This document shows positions 6,415 through 9,301 of a DNA stretch of 9,301 bases, piece after piece. The DNA is taken from NCBI GenBank assembly GCA_947455805.1, contig CANGSN010000093.1, forward strand, positions 1 to 9,301. The letters run 5' to 3'. The notes below the pieces were generated by a model that saw nothing but the letters and a program-made list of their open reading frames with translations, searched no databases and was not told where the DNA came from. This DNA is from Planctomycetota bacterium (GTDB taxonomy: Bacteria; Planctomycetota; UBA1135; UBA2386). Each line of letters opens with the position of its first letter. Position 1 is the first letter of the stretch. The translations under genes were made by a program, and so were the position numbers.

Positions 6415-7548
6415 TCACTTCTGCGCGCGGCGACGGGCACCACCGGCCCCTTCCGCCATCGGCTCCGGCAGCTCCGCCGCGAACACCACGCGCGCGCCCG
6501 GCACCTGCTCGCGCAGCCGCACGACCGCGCCCGCACTGACCTCCGTCTGCCACACATACAGATTCTGCAGCGCCTTCAGCCCGCCGAGCGCCGCCATCGC
6601 GTAGTCGCCGGTCTTGGTGCCGAACAGGTTGACGTCGCGCAGCTCCTTGCACGCCGCCAGCTTCGCCACACCGGTGTCACCGACCTGCGTCTGCCGCAGA
6701 TCGACGCGCAAGAGGCGCGGCATCGCGGCGATCGTCTCGCAGGCCGCATCGCTCACGCGCGAACGCGCCAGCTCGAGCTCGGCCACGTGCGAGGCGATCG
6801 GCGCCAGCGTGCGCAGTGCTGTGTCGTCGACTTCGTCGCTGCGGCCAGCGCAGCCGACGCGCAGCAGCGGGCTGCCGTCGCCGAGGCTCTGGACCAGGAA
6901 CGGGCCGTTGGCGAACGTCGCCAGCGTCGCCGCCGGGAGGGGCTGCAGGCCCTTCTGCAGACGCACGTGCGGGGCCTCCTTCTCTTTCTCCTTCGGCTTG
7001 TCGGCGGGCTTGTCCTTGCCCTTGTCACCGCCCGCTTCGGCCTCCTTGCCCTTCGGCGCGTCCTTCGCCTTGTCGTCGGCCTTCTTGCCGGTCCAGCTGC
7101 CGAACGAGCCGCCCTCTTCGATCCACTTCTTGATCAGGTCCTGCTGGTCCTGCGGCAGCGGCGCGCCCTTCTTCTTCGGCGGCATGCGGTCGTCGTCGTC
7201 CGCCGGCAGCGAGATCGACGTGAACAGCAGCGAGTCGTCGGGCTTCTTCGCCGCGATCAGCTTGCCCTTCTTGCTGGTGGTGATGCCGTCCTTGCTGTCG
7301 AGCACGACGCCGCCCTTCGGCTTCTTCGTCTTGCCGTCGGGGCCAGGGGCCGCGGTCGAGTGGCACTCGATGCAGCTCTTCTCGAGGATCGGCCAGATCT
7401 GCTTCTCGAAGTCGACCGCCGCGGCCTTGCCGTCCTTGGCCGGCTTCTCGGCGACCGGCTTGTCGGCAACCGGCTTGTCGGGCGTCTGCGCCAGCACCGG
7501 CGTGGCGACGAGCAGGAACGGCAACAGCGAAAGGAAGGGGATGCGCAT
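6415..7548 (-). CDS. Secreted planctomycete-type cytochrome (PSCyt1-like) fused to leucine-rich repeats
   Basis: 377 residues. A signal peptide (MRIPFLSLLPFLLVATPVLA, cut after Ala20) supports the ATG at 7548. Residues ~45-146 form a PSCyt1-like mono-haem domain: IWPILEKSCIECH with CIECH at 59-63, GGVVLDSKDGI, the distal-ligand-type RMPP (Met122) and KKWIEEGG near 141-147. A Lys/Asp/Glu/Pro-rich linker follows (~153-195). Residues ~254-351 contain four 24- to 26-residue repeats of the type LxxLdLxxTxVxDxGlxxLaxl, starting near 254, 278, 302 and 326 (e.g. RVDLRQTQVGDTGVAKLAAC). Planctomycetes encode many proteins with this haem domain, usually near DUF1549/DUF1553/DUF1501 genes, as here. Haem c would be attached outside the cytoplasmic membrane; the LRR part probably binds a partner. 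The electron partner and ligand are unknown. It lies 104 bp downstream of the DUF1501 gene and is probably co-transcribed. Confidence 0.92.
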   Translation of the reverse strand: MRIPFLSLLPFLLVATPVLAQTPDKPVADKPVAEKPAKDGKAAAVDFEKQIWPILEKSCIECHSTAAPGPDGKTKKPKGGVVLDSKDGITTSKKGKLIAAKKPDDSLLFTSISLPADDDDRMPPKKKGAPLPQDQQDLIKKWIEEGGSFGSWTGKKADDKAKDAPKGKEAEAGGDKGKDKPADKPKEKEKEAPHVRLQKGLQPLPAATLATFANGPFLVQSLGDGSPLLRVGCAGRSDEVDDTALRTLAPIASHVAELELARSRVSDAACETIAAMPRLLRVDLRQTQVGDTGVAKLAACKELRDVNLFGTKTGDYAMAALGGLKALQNLYVWQTEVSAGAVVRLREQVPGARVVFAAELPEPMAEGAGGARRRAQK

Positions 7549-7652
7549 GGGGTAGGGGGTGATTCGAAGCGTCGGGGTCAGGCGACGCGCGGCGGCACGA
7601 TAGCCAAGGCAGGGCCCGGCCGCGGCGTCGACGGGTTCGTTACCAGCGTGGC

Positions 7653-8987
7653 TCAGCCGCGCAGGATCTCGGTGATCGGCGTGCCCTTGTCGGCGACCTT
7701 GAACGGCCGGCCCGACGGCGAGGTGACCACGTGGTCGGTCGGGATGCCGCAGGCGTGCGCGATCGTCGCGTTCAGGTCCTGGATCGACGTCGGCTCGCTG
7801 ACGACCGTGCGGCCTTCGGCGTCGGTGCTGCCGTAGCGCTGGCCGCCCTTCACGCCGCCGCCGGCGAGCAGGCAGCTGAACGCCTGCGGGTAGTGGTTGC
7901 GGCCCTGGTCCTGGTCGATGTCCGGCGTGCGGCCGAACTCGGTCGCCAGCACGACCATCGTCTGCTCGAGCAGCCCGCGCGCATCGAGGTCGGCGAGCAA
8001 CGCCGCGAGGCCCTGGTCGATCGCCGGGGCGAGTTCGCCGACGCGGTCGAAGTTGTCGGCGTGCGTGTCCCAGCCGTCGCTGACGACTTCGACGTAGCGC
8101 ACGCCGTGCTCGACGAGGCGGCGCGCCAGCAGGCAGCCGGCGCCGAAGCCCGTCTGGCCGTAGGCCTGGTGCATCGCCGCCGACTCGAGGTCGAGGTCGA
8201 ACGCGGTCAGGTCGCTGCTGCGCATCAGCTTCACCGCCTCGGCGTAGGTCTTGCTGTACGACTGCACCGCGCGCTGGCCGTGCTGTTCGCCGAACGCCTG
8301 GTCGAGCTGCTGCAGCTTCTGCAGGCGGCGCTGGAAGCGTTCCTCGTCGACGCCGCGCGGCAGGCTGGCGTTCTGCAGGCCGTCCTCGGCGCTGCCGATC
8401 GGCAGCGGCTGGAACTCCGGCGGGAAGAAGCCGGCGCCCGGCAGGTCGGCGCCGCCGCCGAGGATGACGTGGCCGGGCAGCGTCTGGTTGTGGCGGCCGC
8501 CGAGGTGGTGGCACCAGGCGCCGAGGCTCGGGTGCTGGATGGTGCCGCGCAGCTCGTAGCTGGTGCGCATCAGGTACTGCGCCTGCGGGTGCGCCCCTTG
8601 CTTGCTCGACATCGAGCTGACGATGCACACCTTGTTCATGTGCTCGGCGAGCTTCGGGAAGTACTGGCCGATCTGCACGCCGTCGGCGCGCGTGCTCAGC
8701 GCTTCGGTCGGGCCTTGCGTGATCTTGCCGGGCTTCGGATCGAAGGTGTCGATGTGGGTCATGCCGCCGCGCATGAAGCAGTAGATGACGTGCTTGGCGG
8801 TGGCGCGGCCGAGGACCAGCGGGCCGGTCTGTGCGGCCGGCTGCGGGTCCTGCAGCAGCACCTGCGCCAGGGCGCGCGGGCCGAAGGTCGCGGCGGCGCC
8901 GACGCCGAGCAGCGAGCCGGCCATGCCGGAGACGAACGAGCGGCGGGTCGCGAGATCGGTGCCGCGGATCAGGTTCTTGAGCGTCAT
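7653..8987 (-). CDS. DUF1501 family protein, Tat-exported
   Basis: 444 residues. The start at 8987 is chosen over an in-frame upstream codon at 9050 because it avoids overlap with the preceding gene, has GAGG nine bases upstream and puts the twin-arginine signal at the N-terminus. The signal is TRRSFVSG (14-21), then a hydrophobic stretch and a likely ALA-Q cleavage after residue 41. Family landmarks are AKHVIYCFMRGGMTHIDTFDPKPG (64-87), HPSLGAWCHHLGG (152-164), SDGWDTHADN (303-312), ATEFGRTP (348-355), GRNHYP (362-367), GGGVKGGQRYGSTD (376-389) and SIQDLNATIAHACGI (401-415). DUF1501 proteins belong to the alkaline phosphatase/sulfatase-like fold and abound in planctomycetes, beside DUF1553 and cytochrome genes, as here. 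Their biochemical activity is not established. The upstream DUF1553 gene ends 29 bp away, indicating an operon. The length is typical and no key motif is missing. Confidence 0.96.
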   Translation of the reverse strand: MTLKNLIRGTDLATRRSFVSGMAGSLLGVGAAATFGPRALAQVLLQDPQPAAQTGPLVLGRATAKHVIYCFMRGGMTHIDTFDPKPGKITQGPTEALSTRADGVQIGQYFPKLAEHMNKVCIVSSMSSKQGAHPQAQYLMRTSYELRGTIQHPSLGAWCHHLGGRHNQTLPGHVILGGGADLPGAGFFPPEFQPLPIGSAEDGLQNASLPRGVDEERFQRRLQKLQQLDQAFGEQHGQRAVQSYSKTYAEAVKLMRSSDLTAFDLDLESAAMHQAYGQTGFGAGCLLARRLVEHGVRYVEVVSDGWDTHADNFDRVGELAPAIDQGLAALLADLDARGLLEQTMVVLATEFGRTPDIDQDQGRNHYPQAFSCLLAGGGVKGGQRYGSTDAEGRTVVSEPTSIQDLNATIAHACGIPTDHVVTSPSGRPFKVADKGTPITEILRG

Positions 8988-8996
8988 GGTCGTGGT

Positions 8997-9000
8997 CCTC
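8997..9000 (-). promoter_or_regulatory. Ribosome-binding site deciding the DUF1501 start
   Basis: GAGG on the minus strand lies nine bases before ATG 8987 in the 29-bp gap after the upstream stop. It favours this start over the in-frame upstream codon at 9050. Confidence 0.5.
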
Positions 9001-9016
9001 GGTCTCTGGTCTCGGA

Positions 9017-9301
9017 TCAGCGGAGGAAGCGGAACTCGTTGCTGTTGCACAGGACCCAGACGAGGTCCTTGATCACGGCCTCGCCGTGGATCGCGATCGC
9101 CTTGCGCCAGTCGGTCGCCTCCTTCGGCGTGGGCTCGCGGTTCAGCGTCGTCAGGAAGGCGATGCGCACGCGGCGCTCGCCGTTCGGTGCTGTCTCCATC
9201 GCCGCCTTCAGCGCCGACTGGCCTTCGAGCACGCGCTGGTCGAGGAAGCCGTTCAGCAGCGTCAGCACCTGCGGCACCGTCGCCACCGAAGAGGCGGCGT
9301 C
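9017..9301 (-). CDS. DUF1553 (PSD1-type) protein, C-terminal end (5' end outside window)
   Basis: The last 94 codons plus stop of a gene entering from the right edge. The sequence carries the closing signature of DUF1553 proteins: VPQVLTLLNGFLDQRV, RRVRIAFLTTLNREPTPKEATDW and the terminal DLVWVLCNSNEFRFLR. Full-length members are commonly 700-1000 residues with haem-c (PSCyt1) and DUF1549 domains ahead of DUF1553; none of these is visible here. The frame stays open to the window edge, so the GTG at 9286 is internal rather than a start. It is followed 29 bp later by DUF1501, the classic planctomycete pairing. The function of the pair is unknown; a role in exported polysaccharide or sulfated-glycan processing is sometimes inferred from gene context. 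Confidence 0.93.
   Translation of the reverse strand, partial: DAASSVATVPQVLTLLNGFLDQRVLEGQSALKAAMETAPNGERRVRIAFLTTLNREPTPKEATDWRKAIAIHGEAVIKDLVWVLCNSNEFRFLR

Noticed and set aside
4572..6539. Long plus-strand frame of 655 codons overlapping the anchored protein
   Set aside because: Arg/Gly-rich low complexity in the +1-shifted frame; the frame at 4600-6201 has the signal-anchor and an organised beta pattern.
7549..8628. Upstream extension of the haem-LRR frame across the DUF1501 gene
   Set aside because: The extension overlaps a gene with clear family motifs and reads as Arg/Ala/Pro low complexity; the signal peptide at 7548 fixes the true start.

Overview
The window is high-GC bacterial DNA (G/C at most third codon positions) and most likely comes from a member of the Planctomycetota. 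The main reason is the right-hand minus-strand cluster: a DUF1553 protein end, a Tat-exported DUF1501 protein and a secreted planctomycete-type single-haem cytochrome (PSCyt1-like) fused to leucine-rich repeats. This combination is characteristic of that phylum. The lineage within the phylum cannot be resolved from this sequence.

Layout, left to right. (1) 1-1343 (+): the C-terminal half of an OmcA/MtrC-type multihaem c-type cytochrome with five CXXCH motifs. (2) 1340-1846 (+): a stop/start-overlapping reading frame that looks like the C-terminal stub of an alpha/beta hydrolase without nucleophile or acid, probably a gene remnant. (3) about 1932-2378 (+): a short unrecognised protein whose 3' end overlaps the convergent mgtE by 17 bp. 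(4) 2362-3732 (-): a complete MgtE magnesium channel/transporter. (5) 3733-4377: about 640 bp without a credible gene, with a strong G-over-C bias on the plus strand. It holds a G-quadruplex-type G-run cluster against the mgtE start and, at its right end, a promoter and leader hairpin for the next gene. (6) 4378-4454 (+): tRNA-Pro(CGG) with encoded CCA. (7) 4600-6201 (+): an unrecognised protein with one N-terminal membrane anchor and a long beta-rich exported part, followed by a possible tiny ORF with a perfect Shine-Dalgarno. (8) 9301-6415 (-): DUF1553 (partial), DUF1501, then PSCyt1-LRR, all co-directional and probably one transcription unit.

Functionally, the two ends both concern exported proteins linked to redox or surface processes: a multihaem cytochrome that in characterised relatives moves electrons at the cell surface, and the planctomycete DUF1553/DUF1501/cytochrome set, whose biochemical role is not established. 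The middle is housekeeping (Mg2+ uptake, tRNA). I found no mobile element, CRISPR array or defence module. The less ordinary items are the hydrolase remnant with a degenerate EF-hand loop, the haem-LRR fusion, the skewed gap upstream of mgtE, and the small ORF at 6214.
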